64,000 nucleotides of DNA, from positions 25,862 through 89,861 of the forward strand of contig ONBO01000004.1 of NCBI GenBank assembly GCA_900316125.1, read 5' to 3'. The first letter of the stretch is position 1. Each line of letters opens with the position of its first letter. Below the pieces are notes generated by a model, which was not told the DNA's origin, did not search any database, and saw only the letters and a program-made list of their open reading frames with translations. Positions 25,493-34,905 of this stretch are shown here, piece after piece. The stretch is from an uncultured Bacteroidales bacterium (lineage in GTDB: Bacteria; Bacteroidota; Bacteroidia; Bacteroidales; Paludibacteraceae). A program made the position numbers and the translations under genes.

Positions 25493-26698
25493 ATGGATAA
25501 GATTTCAATTCAAGAACTTACTGACATAATTGCCCAGCAGACAGGTCAGACCAAAAAGTTTTCAGAGCAGTTCCTGCGTGAGCTTGTCTCCGTGATATCG
25601 GAGTATTTGGTTAATGACGGAATTGTTAAGGTAAAGGGGCTTGGAACCTTCAAGGTTATCACCGTGGAGGAGCGCAAGAGCGTTGATGTCACAACTGGAA
25701 GAGAGATTGTGCTTCCAGCTCACAGTAAGGTGCAGTTCATTCCTGAGGAGTCCGTGAAACAGACTATCAATGAACCGTATTCACATCTTGAGACCACAGT
25801 TCTGGATAATCCTGTTTCAGAAAGGTACGCCGATGCAAAACCAGCAGAACCTGAGAAGCCAAAGGAGCAGGAGAAACCTAAAACGGAAAAACCAGAACCT
25901 GTAAAACCAAAAACTGAGGAGCCTGTAGAGCCAGCCCCAGTAGAGCCGGAGCAGCCTGAAACAGTTGAGCCGGAACCTGAGAAGCCAAAGGCTGAGAAAC
26001 CTGCAAAACAGAAACCAGAGCCAGAGAAGAAGCCGGAATATAAGTCTGATAATGAGGAAGATGAAAACAAAGGTTCAAACTCAATATGGTGGTGGTTAGG
26101 CTCATTTGTGCTATTGGATTTGCTCTTGATACTATACTTCACAATGCCAAACTGGAAGCCTGCCATAATGGGTGCGTTTGGCTCAGATGACACAGATCCT
26201 GTGATTGTTGACACACTTTCAGAAGAGGAGGAGCTTGCCAAGGAGCAGGCCTACGCAGATTCACTGCTTGCCATTGCAGACAGTATGCTCTTCTCATATC
26301 AGGACTCAATAAGCAACGCTATTGCTGATGAGTACACATCAGAGCCCGTTAAAGAGGCTGTAAAAGAGACTGAACCTGCGAAAGAGCCAGAGAAAGCAAA
26401 GGAGCCTGCAATAACATTTGATAATTATGATTACAAAATGGCAATGAACGCCCCTGTGCGTGAGGTGGTTACAGTTATTGATGGCAGCCGTCTGACCATG
26501 GTGGCTTACCGTGCATACGGCCATAAGGATTTCTGGGTGTACGTTTATGACGCTAACCGCGATGTCCTGCGCCGTCCGTCAGGCATAGCCAAGGGCATGA
26601 GTCTCAAGATTGCAGACCTGCCGGCAGAACTTGTTGACCCAAAAAGTGAGGAGGCGCTTGCAAAAGCACATGAACTGGCTAAAAAATATTCAAACTAG
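25493..26698 (+). CDS. HU-like domain fused to a Pro/Glu-rich linker, membrane helix and LysM-like C-terminus
   Basis: 401 residues in four parts: an HU-like DNA-binding domain (about 1-88), a Pro/Glu/Lys-rich linker (about 95-190, EKPKTEKPEPVKPK-type repeats), one transmembrane helix (about 197-218, WWWLGSFVLLDLLLILYF), and a C-terminal part whose end (about 320-390, TMVAYRAYGHKDFWVYVYDANRD) resembles LysM-type peptidoglycan-binding segments. The positively charged DNA-binding end would stay in the cytoplasm and the tail in the periplasm. A direct link between nucleoid and cell wall is an inference from this layout. Related proteins are known in Bacteroidota but uncharacterized. Confidence 0.85.
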   Translation: MDKISIQELTDIIAQQTGQTKKFSEQFLRELVSVISEYLVNDGIVKVKGLGTFKVITVEERKSVDVTTGREIVLPAHSKVQFIPEESVKQTINEPYSHLETTVLDNPVSERYADAKPAEPEKPKEQEKPKTEKPEPVKPKTEEPVEPAPVEPEQPETVEPEPEKPKAEKPAKQKPEPEKKPEYKSDNEEDENKGSNSIWWWLGSFVLLDLLLILYFTMPNWKPAIMGAFGSDDTDPVIVDTLSEEEELAKEQAYADSLLAIADSMLFSYQDSISNAIADEYTSEPVKEAVKETEPAKEPEKAKEPAITFDNYDYKMAMNAPVREVVTVIDGSRLTMVAYRAYGHKDFWVYVYDANRDVLRRPSGIAKGMSLKIADLPAELVDPKSEEALAKAHELAKKYSN

Positions 26699-26757
26699 TT
26701 ACAATAAAATCAAGTGAGTTAAGTTATTAAGGAAATTAAAGTTTATATTTTAACAAT

Positions 26758-27750
26758 ATGGAACCTGTTGATATCAGAGAACTGAACGCCCTCATTGAGA
26801 AGAAGAGCGCGTTCATTGATGTCCTGACCCTTGGAATGGACAAAGTTATTGTAGGACAGAAACATTTGGTTGAGTCATTGCTCATAGGTCTGCTTTCAGA
26901 CGGACACATTCTGCTTGAAGGTGTTCCTGGTTTGGCTAAGACCCTTGCCATCAAGACACTGGCTCAGCTTATTGACAGCAAGTACAGCCGTATTCAGTTT
27001 ACTCCTGACCTTCTGCCAGCTGACGTATTAGGTACTCTTATCTACAGCCAGAAGACTGAGGAGTTTGTAGTGAAGAAAGGCCCTATTTTTGCCAACTTCA
27101 TCCTCGCCGATGAGATAAACCGTGCCCCTGCCAAGGTGCAGAGTGCGCTGCTTGAGGCAATGCAGGAGCGTCAGGTCACACTGGCTGACACCACATACAA
27201 ACTGGATGACCCGTTCCTTGTGCTTGCAACCCAGAACCCTATAGAGCAGGAGGGTACATATCCTCTGCCAGAGGCGCAGGTTGACCGTTTCATGCTTAAG
27301 GTTATAGTAAGCTATCCTAAGCAGGAGGAAGAGCGTCTGATTATCCGCCAGAACATTGGCAAGAAGCCAGCTCCTGTAGTTCCAGTGCTCAAACCAAGCG
27401 AGATTCTTGACGCCCGTGAGGTGGTTCGCATGATCTACCTCGATGAGAAGATAGAGAAGTACATACTTGACATAGTGTTTGCAACCCGTGAGCCTAAGAA
27501 CTTCGGTCTTGAGAACCTTGAGGGTATGATTTCATTCGGAGCTTCACCACGTGCTTCTATTTCACTGGCTCTTGCAGCCCGCGCATACGCATTCATCAAG
27601 CATAGAGGCTATGTAATTCCAGAAGATGTGCGTGCCGTATGTCATGACGTTCTGCGTCACCGTATCGGTATCAGCTATGAGGCTGAGGCTAACAACCTCA
27701 CATCAGAGGAGATTATTTCAGAGATACTAAACAAGGTTGAAGTTCCATAA
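26758..27750 (+). CDS. MoxR-family AAA ATPase of the Bat operon
   Basis: 330 residues. Walker A GVPGLAKT near residue 48, Walker B ILADEINRAP near 116, sensor and arginine finger LPEAQVDRFMLK near 172. MoxR proteins act as chaperones that mature or load partners carrying VWA or DUF58 domains. First gene of a tight seven- to eight-gene cluster (DUF58, Bat proteins A-E), the aerotolerance operon known from Bacteroides fragilis. Three bases separate it from the DUF58 gene. Confidence 0.95.
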   Translation: MEPVDIRELNALIEKKSAFIDVLTLGMDKVIVGQKHLVESLLIGLLSDGHILLEGVPGLAKTLAIKTLAQLIDSKYSRIQFTPDLLPADVLGTLIYSQKTEEFVVKKGPIFANFILADEINRAPAKVQSALLEAMQERQVTLADTTYKLDDPFLVLATQNPIEQEGTYPLPEAQVDRFMLKVIVSYPKQEEERLIIRQNIGKKPAPVVPVLKPSEILDAREVVRMIYLDEKIEKYILDIVFATREPKNFGLENLEGMISFGASPRASISLALAARAYAFIKHRGYVIPEDVRAVCHDVLRHRIGISYEAEANNLTSEEIISEILNKVEVP

Positions 27751-27752
27751 TA

Positions 27753-28619
27753 ATGGAAACAAGTGAAATTCTAAAGAAAGTTCGTCAGGTTGAGATTAAG
27801 ACCAGAGGCCTGTCACAGAATATCTTTGCAGGGCAGTACCACACTGCCTTCAAAGGGCGTGGTATGGCGTTCTCAGAGGTCCGTGAGTATCAGCCGGGCG
27901 ATGATGTCAGAAGCATTGACTGGAACGTCACCGCACGTTTCAACCGCCCCTATATCAAGATATTTGAGGAGGAGCGTGAACTTACGGTGATGCTCTTGAT
28001 TGATGTTTCAGGCAGTGGCGTCTTTGGTACTGAAGGCAATACCAAACGTCAGGTTATCACTGAGATAGCCGCTACACTTGCATTTTCCGCCATACAGAAC
28101 AATGATAAGATAGGTGTTATATTCTTCTCAGACAAGATAGAGAAGTTCATAGCACCGCAGAAGGGTAAGAAGCATATCCTGTACATAATACGTGAGCTGC
28201 TTGAGTTCAAGCCAGAGAGCAGCAAGACTGACGTAGGCTGCGTGCTGCAGTATTTTACAAATGTTATTAAGAAACGTTGCACCGCATTCCTCATATCAGA
28301 CTTTATAGCTCCTGAGTTTGAAAAAGCGCTTATGATAGCCTCCAAGAAGCATGATTTGGTGGCGCTTCAGGTTTATGACGCCAAGGATACCTTCCTTCCT
28401 GATGTAGGTCTGCTCAAGGTACAGGATTCTGAGAGCGGCCGTGTGATGTATGTGGACACATCAAATGACAGTGTGCGCAAACTCTACAGTGACAAGTGGC
28501 AACAGAGGCAGAGCACCATTAAGAGAAGCTTCTCAAAAACGGGTGTGGATATGGTAAGCGTCTCCACATCAGAGGATTATGTGAAGGCTCTCATTGCTCT
28601 GTTCAGAATGAGAGGATAG
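27753..28619 (+). CDS. DUF58 (VWA-like) protein of the Bat operon
   Basis: 288 residues. The DUF58 hallmark YQPGDDVRSIDWNVTAR lies near 48-64, and a VWA-like part follows with LIDVSGSG (near 89), a MIDAS-type motif, and FLISDFIAP. Partner of MoxR. Soluble, without signal peptide or membrane helix, so it acts on the cytoplasmic face. Nested tightly between MoxR and the membrane protein downstream (20 bases). Confidence 0.92.
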   Translation: METSEILKKVRQVEIKTRGLSQNIFAGQYHTAFKGRGMAFSEVREYQPGDDVRSIDWNVTARFNRPYIKIFEEERELTVMLLIDVSGSGVFGTEGNTKRQVITEIAATLAFSAIQNNDKIGVIFFSDKIEKFIAPQKGKKHILYIIRELLEFKPESSKTDVGCVLQYFTNVIKKRCTAFLISDFIAPEFEKALMIASKKHDLVALQVYDAKDTFLPDVGLLKVQDSESGRVMYVDTSNDSVRKLYSDKWQQRQSTIKRSFSKTGVDMVSVSTSEDYVKALIALFRMRG

Positions 28620-28638
28620 TAAAAATCTGTAAACGTAA

Positions 28639-29610
28639 ATGAAAAAGTTAGAAACATTGTTTTGTCTGCTGGCGGTTACAGTGGCGACAGTGGCGCAGAG
28701 CTTTTCTGTATACGGCAAGCTGGATCCGTCAAAGATTGTGATTGGTGACCAGACCAAGCTCTCATACGAGCTTACACAAGACAAATCAGAGAGGGTTAGC
28801 TGCCCTGTGTTTTCTGATACCATAACCAAAGGCGTGGAGCTTGTAGAGACGCTGAAGCCGGACACCATTGATCTTGGCGGCGGCAGAATACAGGTGAACC
28901 TTAATTACATGGTCACCGCCTTTGACAGCGGCTTCTACTTCATACCTGCGCAGAAGTTTGTCTCTATAAATGACAGCGTGCAGTCAAAGCCGCTCGGGCT
29001 TCTGGTTGACACAGTGGAGACAGGCGAGCAGGCTGAGATAAATCCTGTGAAGGATATTATGGACCCGCCGTTCCTTTGGAGTGAGTTCTTCTACTGGGCC
29101 GGCATAGTGGTGCTGGTGCTTCTTATCGTGGCTCTTATTATTTACATGATAATGAGAGAGAGACTCAATAAGAAACTGGATTTTGTATTCCACAGAGAGG
29201 AGCCTGCAATTCCGCCATATCAGATTGCGCTGCAGCAGCTTGAGGAGATTAAGAGTGAGAAGGCATGGCAGGGCGGCGATATCAAGGCGTTCTACACCCG
29301 TGTCACCGATATTATGCGTGAGTACATGATGGGGCAGTTCTCCATTAACGCTATGGAGCTCACCACTGATGAAATCCTGACTCTAACCAAGAAGAATCCT
29401 GAGTTTGAGCAGGTTCGTCAGATACTAAAAGAGGTGCTTGAACTTTCAGACCTTGTGAAGTTTGCCAAGTTTGTGCCTCTTGAGGATGAGAATAACCGCT
29501 CAATGCTCAATGCGTTCGCCTTTGTGGAAAAGACAATGCCACAGCCTGAGCCAGAGGCCGATAAAGCTGGTGCTGAGGCTGGAACAGACGGAAAGGAGGG
29601 TGAAAAATGA
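28639..29610 (+). CDS. Bat operon membrane protein, DUF4381-like
   Basis: 323 residues. A signal peptide (about 1-20), a periplasmic beta-rich part (about 21-150), one transmembrane helix (about 153-177, ILLIVALIIYMIM-type stretch) and a cytoplasmic helical tail of about 140 residues ending in an acidic Ala/Glu/Gly segment. It sits at the position of the unnamed membrane protein between DUF58 and BatA in Bacteroidota operons. Its stop overlaps the batA start by 4 bases. Role: assumed component of the Bat complex. Confidence 0.8.
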   Translation: MKKLETLFCLLAVTVATVAQSFSVYGKLDPSKIVIGDQTKLSYELTQDKSERVSCPVFSDTITKGVELVETLKPDTIDLGGGRIQVNLNYMVTAFDSGFYFIPAQKFVSINDSVQSKPLGLLVDTVETGEQAEINPVKDIMDPPFLWSEFFYWAGIVVLVLLIVALIIYMIMRERLNKKLDFVFHREEPAIPPYQIALQQLEEIKSEKAWQGGDIKAFYTRVTDIMREYMMGQFSINAMELTTDEILTLTKKNPEFEQVRQILKEVLELSDLVKFAKFVPLEDENNRSMLNAFAFVEKTMPQPEPEADKAGAEAGTDGKEGEK

Positions 29611-30591
29611 CATTCGCAAGTCCGCTATGGTTCCTTATGCTGATTCTCCTTATACCGCTTATTGTGTGGTATGTGCTAAAGGAGAACACATTTAAGGCAA
29701 ACATAATAATATCATCAACAGAGGCCTTTGAAAAGGCTCCTAAGCAGGCCGTGGTCTATCTACGTCACCTGCCGTTCATACTGTCAGTGCTGGCCTACAC
29801 AGCCATGACGTTCGCTCTTGCGCGTCCGCAGATGAGTGACAGCTGGAAGAACCAGACCACTGAGGGTATTGACATAATAATGTCACTTGACATATCATCA
29901 AGTATGCTTGCTGAGGACTTGAAACCTAACCGTCTTGAGGCGGCCAAAAAGGTTGCAACCCACTTTATTAACGGCAGACCTAATGACAACATAGGCGTAG
30001 TGCTTTTCTCAGGAGAGAGCTTCACACAGTGCCCGCTCACCATTAACCATGCCCAACTCATAAATCTGCTCAGCGGTGCTAAGAGCGGCATGATAGAGGA
30101 CGGTACTGCCATAGGTTCTGGTATTGCCACAGCGGTTAACCGCCTGAAAGACAGCCAGGCTAAGTCAAAGGTTATTATTCTGCTTACTGACGGTTCAAAC
30201 AACCGTGGAGAGATTTCCCCTATCACAGCAGGTGAGAATTGCTGCTCGCGACTCAATACGCATCTACACCATAGGTGTGGGCAAGCAAGGCATGGCCCCT
30301 TATCCAGTACGCACACCGTACGGAATTCAGTATCAGGATATTGAGGTTGATATTGACGAGCCAACCTTGCAGCAGATTGCCAATGTTACAGGCGGCAAGT
30401 ATTTCCGCGCCACAGACAATAAGTCACTGGAGCAGATATATGATGATATTGACACTCTTGAAAAGAGTATAATTAATGTAAAGGAGTTTAGCCAGAAAGA
30501 GGAGTTGTTCCACTGGTTCGCCCTCGCGGCCATACTGTTTATGGCGTGCAGCGTAGTGCTTAAAAACACAGTGCTGAGGTCAATCCCATAA
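29607..30591 (+). pseudogene. batA: batA, VWA-domain aerotolerance protein, interrupted by a one-base frameshift
   Basis: Two frames together encode a full-length BatA of about 327 residues. Frame one (29607-30344) has the N-terminal membrane helices, MIDAS motif DISSSM and LLTDGSNNRG, then turns into non-homologous sequence. The second frame carries on as IAARDSIRIYTIGVG to the C-terminal membrane helix, ending at 30591. The break is an extra A at 30237/30238 (GAGAATT instead of GAGATT). Everything else in the gene is well preserved, so this is either a very recent inactivation or a sequencing/assembly error. BatA and BatB are VWA proteins thought to form a membrane complex in oxidative stress tolerance. 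Confidence 0.85.
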
Positions 30592-30607
30592 GAATTCACC
30601 AGATATT

Positions 30608-31624
30608 ATGTTTAAGTTCGCTCATCCAGAAATATTATATGCCCTGCTGCTTATACCAGTGCTAATTGCACTCTTCTATTACGGAGTGGTGGTTAAGGGC
30701 AGAAGACTCAAGAAGTTAGGTGAGAAGCGCCTGCTTACAGGGCTTATGCCGGAGGTTTCACATTGGCGCCCCAGAGTCAAGTTCTATATTTCAATTGCCG
30801 CCATGGCCTTAGCCATATTTGTGGCTGCAGGTCCTCAGTACGGCACCAAGAAGGAGAAAATAAAGAAGAAGGGAGTGGAGATGATGGTCTGCATAGACGT
30901 GTCAAACTCCATGCTCGCGGACGATGTCAAGCCTGACCGTATGTCAAGAGCCAAACAGGTGCTTGGCCGTCTTATAGACAAACTTGAGAATGACAAGGTG
31001 GGGCTCATAGTCTTTGCCGGCGACAGTTACGTGCAGATGCCTATGACCACAGATGTGGGCAGCGCCAAGATGTTCCTTAACTCAATTAACCCAGGCATGG
31101 TTTCACTGCAGGGTACTGACATTGCGTCAGCCATAAGGATGAGTCTTGGAATGTTCTCTGAAAAAGAGGGCGTGAGCCGCTCCATAATAATTATAACTGA
31201 CGGTGAAGACCATGAGGCTGCGGCTGTTGACGCTGCAAATTACGCTAAGCAGAATAATGTGACTGTTAATGTAATGGGTCTTGGAACACCTCAGGGCGGA
31301 CCGATACCTATCAAAGGCACAAACAGCTTTAGAAAAGACCGTCAGGGCAATGTTATTATAACAAAACTTAATGAGCAGATGTGCGCTGACATAGCGTCAG
31401 CAGGCGGTGGCGTGTATGTAAGAGCTGATAACGCCAATAATGCCGTGCGTGCTCTCTCAAAGGAGCTTGACAAAATGTCAAAGAGTGACATGGAGACAGA
31501 GGTATTCTCAAACTTCCGCCAGCAGTACGCTCCGTTTGCTTTCATAGCTCTGATGCTTATCCTGCTTGAGCTTTGCATTATGGACAAGCAGAATCCGTTG
31601 TTAAAAAATGTAAAACTATTCTGA
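30608..31624 (+). CDS. batB: BatB, VWA-domain aerotolerance protein
   Basis: 338 residues. Two N-terminal hydrophobic helices (about 8-27 and 56-77), a VWA domain (about 88-290) with an intact MIDAS (DVSNSM, then TDIAS and TDGEDHE) and a C-terminal helix (about 305-325). Paralog of BatA; the two probably sit together in the inner membrane with the VWA domains in the periplasm. Starts 16 bases after batA and ends one base before batC. Confidence 0.93.
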   Translation: MFKFAHPEILYALLLIPVLIALFYYGVVVKGRRLKKLGEKRLLTGLMPEVSHWRPRVKFYISIAAMALAIFVAAGPQYGTKKEKIKKKGVEMMVCIDVSNSMLADDVKPDRMSRAKQVLGRLIDKLENDKVGLIVFAGDSYVQMPMTTDVGSAKMFLNSINPGMVSLQGTDIASAIRMSLGMFSEKEGVSRSIIIITDGEDHEAAAVDAANYAKQNNVTVNVMGLGTPQGGPIPIKGTNSFRKDRQGNVIITKLNEQMCADIASAGGGVYVRADNANNAVRALSKELDKMSKSDMETEVFSNFRQQYAPFAFIALMLILLELCIMDKQNPLLKNVKLF

Positions 31625-31625
31625 C

Positions 31626-32315
31626 ATGAAAAAAATATTGGGCTTTATAATTGCTGTGGCACTAATTTTGCCTGCAATATCCATGGCAGAAAACGCCAAT
31701 CCTGACATCCGTAGCGGAAACCGTCTGTACCGTGACGGTAAGTTTGTGGAGAGTGAGACCGAGTACCGTAAGGGTTTGCAGAAGGATAACAAGAGCGTGG
31801 AGAGCTCCTATAACTTAGGTAACGCCCTCTACGGTCAAGGCAAGTACAAGGAGGCGGCTGACGCATTTAAGAACGCATCGGTGCTTACCAAGGATAAGGA
31901 GAAACTTGCTTCAATATACCATAACATGGGTAACTCCTACTATAAGGCGGAGGATTACGGACAGAGTATTGAGGCGTATAAGAACTCTCTGAAGAATAAT
32001 CCTAAGGATGAGGAGACAAGGTTCAATCTGGCCTTAGCGCAGCAGAAACTGCAACAGCAGCAGCAACAACAGCAGAATCAGGACCAGAACCAGGATCAGA
32101 ACCAAGACCAGCAACAGCAGCAGCAAGAGCAGCAGCAGGAGCAGAAGGAAGACCAGCAGCAGCAACAACAGCAGCAACAGCAGGAGCAGAACCAAGACCA
32201 GATGGACAAGGAGACTGCCGAGCAGATACTGAACGCTTTTGCTGAGCAAGAGGAAGACACACAGGAAAAATTACAACAGAAACCTTCTCAGCGCAGTTTG
32301 GAGAAAGATTGGTGA
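31626..32315 (+). CDS. batC: BatC, TPR protein with a Gln-rich tail
   Basis: 229 residues. A signal peptide (about 1-21), three TPR repeats (about 28-140) and a low-complexity tail (about 140-205) in which Gln makes up most positions, broken by Asn-Gln-Asp repeats. TPRs mediate protein contacts in the Bat complex; Gln-rich tails are common in Bacteroidota BatC, but this is a long example. The repeat DNA (CAG/CAA) could vary in length. One base separates it from batB; its stop lies one base before batD. Confidence 0.9.
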   Translation: MKKILGFIIAVALILPAISMAENANPDIRSGNRLYRDGKFVESETEYRKGLQKDNKSVESSYNLGNALYGQGKYKEAADAFKNASVLTKDKEKLASIYHNMGNSYYKAEDYGQSIEAYKNSLKNNPKDEETRFNLALAQQKLQQQQQQQQNQDQNQDQNQDQQQQQQEQQQEQKEDQQQQQQQQQQEQNQDQMDKETAEQILNAFAEQEEDTQEKLQQKPSQRSLEKDW

Positions 32316-32316
32316 T

Positions 32317-34161
32317 ATGAAAAGGATATTTATGGCAATATTGTGGCTCACGGCAGCCACACTCACTTGGGCGGCTGATGTTGAGTTCAGCGCCCAGGCC
32401 CCTTCATCAGTGGTGGTTGGAAACCGCTTTAGCGTTTCTTATACGGTCAATCAGGAATGTAAGGACTTTAGAGCTCCTGAAATGCCTGATTTTGAAATTC
32501 TTATGGGACCGTCAACATCGCGTAGCTCTAGTGTGAGCATCATAAACGGCAGCGTGAACAAGTCAATGACAGTTACATTCACGTTTGTGCTTATGGCAAA
32601 CACACCTGGTAAATATACAATACCAGGTGCCACCGTATATGTAAAGAATGACAGATACACATCCAACGCCCTGTCTATAAACGTATTGCCAGCTGATGAC
32701 GCCTCAAAACTCCAGCAGAGCCAGGGCGGCAGCTCATCACAGCAGGGTGGTGGCGGCTCGCTTAACAATAAGGATTCACAGTCATCACTAAGCGGTACAA
32801 ACCAGATGTTTGTGCGCCAGATTGTGTCCAAGACCAAGGTGTATGAGCAGGAGGCCTTCCTTATAACATACAAGCTCTACACCAGATACAATGTACGTGA
32901 CATTGCCAACGTTAAGTTCCCTGAGTACAAAGGCTTCTACGTTCAGGATATTGACCTGGATGTGAACCGCCAGTTTGTAACTGAGCACTATAACGGCCTC
33001 AATTATAACACTATAGTTCTTAAGCAGGCGCTTCTCTATCCGCAGCATTCAGGTAAGATAGAGATAGAGAGCGGACAGCTTGACGCTGTGATAGTGGAGC
33101 GTGTCTCTAACCACTCTCAGGGTATTTTTGACGGCTTCTTTGATTCCTACAGAGATGTAAAGAAGAGCCTCAAAATACCGTCTGCCACCATCGATGTCAA
33201 GCCTCTGCCAGCTGGTGCGCCTAAGAGCTTTAACGGAGCTGTAGGTAAGTTTGATATTAAGAGCAACATCAGCACTCAGGAACTTAAAGCTAATGACGCT
33301 GTGACACTTACACTTGACATTAGCGGTACAGGTAACCTGAAACTGCTCAAGAATCCAAAGATTACCTTCCCTGCAGACTTTGACGTATATGACCCTAAGG
33401 TGGACAACAACGTGAAAATCACACCTGCAGGTGCTTCTGGTACAAGACATATAGAGTATCTTGCCATTCCACGTTTTGGCGGTGATTTTGTAATTGAGAG
33501 CACAGAGTTCTCATGGTTTGACCCTGCCGCAGAGCAGTACAAGACCCTTAAGACTCCGTTCTATAATATAAAGGTTGACGGCAGTGCTGACCAGACTCAG
33601 GTTATCACCACTGGCACAGCGTCACAGAAGGAGAGTGTGCGTAACTTAGGCAGTGACATCCGCCATATACACTCCGATTCTGAGCTGAAACCTGCCGGTG
33701 ACGGTTTCTTCGGCACACTTGGATTTGTGGCCGGATACCTGATTCCTATCGTGGTGTTTGTGCTTCTGCTCATTATTCTGCGTAAGCAGGCACGTGAGAA
33801 TGCAAACATAGCTCTCAAGCGCACCAAGCGTGCAAGCAAGGTGGCCACAAAGCGCCTCAAGAGTGCCGCCAAGTTTATGAAGGCTGATGACAAGCCTCAC
33901 TTCTATGAGGAGACAATGAAGGCCCTGTGGGGTTACCTGGGAGATAAGCTCTCAATAGCCCAGTCAGAGCTTACTAAGGATAATGTGAGTGAGAAACTCG
34001 CAGCCAAGGGCGTGGATGAGGAGACTGTCAAGGAGTTCCTTGGCACTCTTCAGGATTGTGAGTTCGCCCGCTTCTCATCTGTGGCTGATGAGAGCCTCTC
34101 TATGAAGAGCATCTATAACAGAGCCTCAGATCTTATTGGAAAATTGGAGGATAAGCTATGA
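32317..34161 (+). CDS. batD: BatD, oxygen-tolerance protein
   Basis: 614 residues from ATG 32317 (MKRIFMAI); the longer upstream frame overlaps batC and lacks a signal peptide. Signal peptide about 1-20, a large periplasmic region of several Ig-like beta domains (about 25-470), one transmembrane helix (about 490-512) and a cytoplasmic helical tail. An Gly/Ser/Gln-rich linker lies near 150-175. The domain is the BatD family named from the B. fragilis aerotolerance operon. Overlaps batE by 4 bases. Confidence 0.92.
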   Translation: MKRIFMAILWLTAATLTWAADVEFSAQAPSSVVVGNRFSVSYTVNQECKDFRAPEMPDFEILMGPSTSRSSSVSIINGSVNKSMTVTFTFVLMANTPGKYTIPGATVYVKNDRYTSNALSINVLPADDASKLQQSQGGSSSQQGGGGSLNNKDSQSSLSGTNQMFVRQIVSKTKVYEQEAFLITYKLYTRYNVRDIANVKFPEYKGFYVQDIDLDVNRQFVTEHYNGLNYNTIVLKQALLYPQHSGKIEIESGQLDAVIVERVSNHSQGIFDGFFDSYRDVKKSLKIPSATIDVKPLPAGAPKSFNGAVGKFDIKSNISTQELKANDAVTLTLDISGTGNLKLLKNPKITFPADFDVYDPKVDNNVKITPAGASGTRHIEYLAIPRFGGDFVIESTEFSWFDPAAEQYKTLKTPFYNIKVDGSADQTQVITTGTASQKESVRNLGSDIRHIHSDSELKPAGDGFFGTLGFVAGYLIPIVVFVLLLIILRKQARENANIALKRTKRASKVATKRLKSAAKFMKADDKPHFYEETMKALWGYLGDKLSIAQSELTKDNVSEKLAAKGVDEETVKEFLGTLQDCEFARFSSVADESLSMKSIYNRASDLIGKLEDKL

Positions 34162-34904
34162 AACTAAAGAGTATATTTTCACTTGCTTTGGCTGTGGTGG
34201 CGTTGAGCTGCCACGCCGGTGATATGCAGAAGGCCGCCGAGTACTACAGCCAGGGTGACTATGAGCAGAGTGTGGAGGAGTACGAGTCTATTTTGGCATC
34301 GGGGTTGGAGAGCTCTACACTATATTATAACCTTGGTAATTCATATTTCAGACTTGGCAAAGTATCAAAGGCCATAATTAACTATGAGCGTGCGCTAAAG
34401 GTTGACCCTACAAATGAGGACGCCCGCCATAACCTTGAGTTTGCCAAGGAGCGTACCGTGGATAAGATAGACGAGCCTGAGCAGATGTTTATCTCTCGCT
34501 GGTGGGGTAATGTCAGGAATCTGGCCTCCGCCGATGTCTGGTCTTTCTCATCCATTGCCCTTTTCTCTCTGTTTGTGATTGGTCTGCTGTGCTACATATT
34601 TGCCAGAAGACTCTCTCTGAGGAAGTGTGGATTTGCCGTGTCAGTGGTGGCGCTGTTTTTCTCTGCTGTCACACTGGTGCTGGCCTATCAGCAGAACGCC
34701 ATTCAGGCAGACAACACCCATGCCATTATATTTGCTCCTACCGTAACCATTAAGAGCACACCAGATGTCAGCGGTACAGACCTCTTCATATTGCATGAGG
34801 GTACTAAGGTTGAGATTCTTGAGTATGTGGGCTCTTGGGCAGAGATAATGACCGAGGATGGTAGCAAGGGTTGGATAGATGTTAACGCAATAGAGATTAT
34901 CTGA
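34158..34904 (+). CDS. batE: BatE, TPR and SH3-like protein
   Basis: 248 residues. A signal peptide (about 1-20), two TPRs (about 25-95, YYNLGNSYFRLGKVSKAI), two hydrophobic helices (about 130-155 and 158-180) and a C-terminal bacterial SH3-like domain (about 190-248, with TKVEILEYVGSWAEI). Last gene of the Bat operon; one base before the PAP2 gene, which may be read through with it. Confidence 0.9.
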   Translation: MKLKSIFSLALAVVALSCHAGDMQKAAEYYSQGDYEQSVEEYESILASGLESSTLYYNLGNSYFRLGKVSKAIINYERALKVDPTNEDARHNLEFAKERTVDKIDEPEQMFISRWWGNVRNLASADVWSFSSIALFSLFVIGLLCYIFARRLSLRKCGFAVSVVALFFSAVTLVLAYQQNAIQADNTHAIIFAPTVTIKSTPDVSGTDLFILHEGTKVEILEYVGSWAEIMTEDGSKGWIDVNAIEII

Positions 34905-34905
34905 T

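Noticed and set aside
25720..26241. Minus-strand frame of 173 codons opposite the HU fusion linker
   Set aside because: Low-complexity antisense of the Pro/Glu-rich coding repeats; no start or domain of its own.
32043..32250. CRISPR or noncoding repeat
   Set aside because: The repeats are coding, in frame with the Gln-rich tail of BatC.
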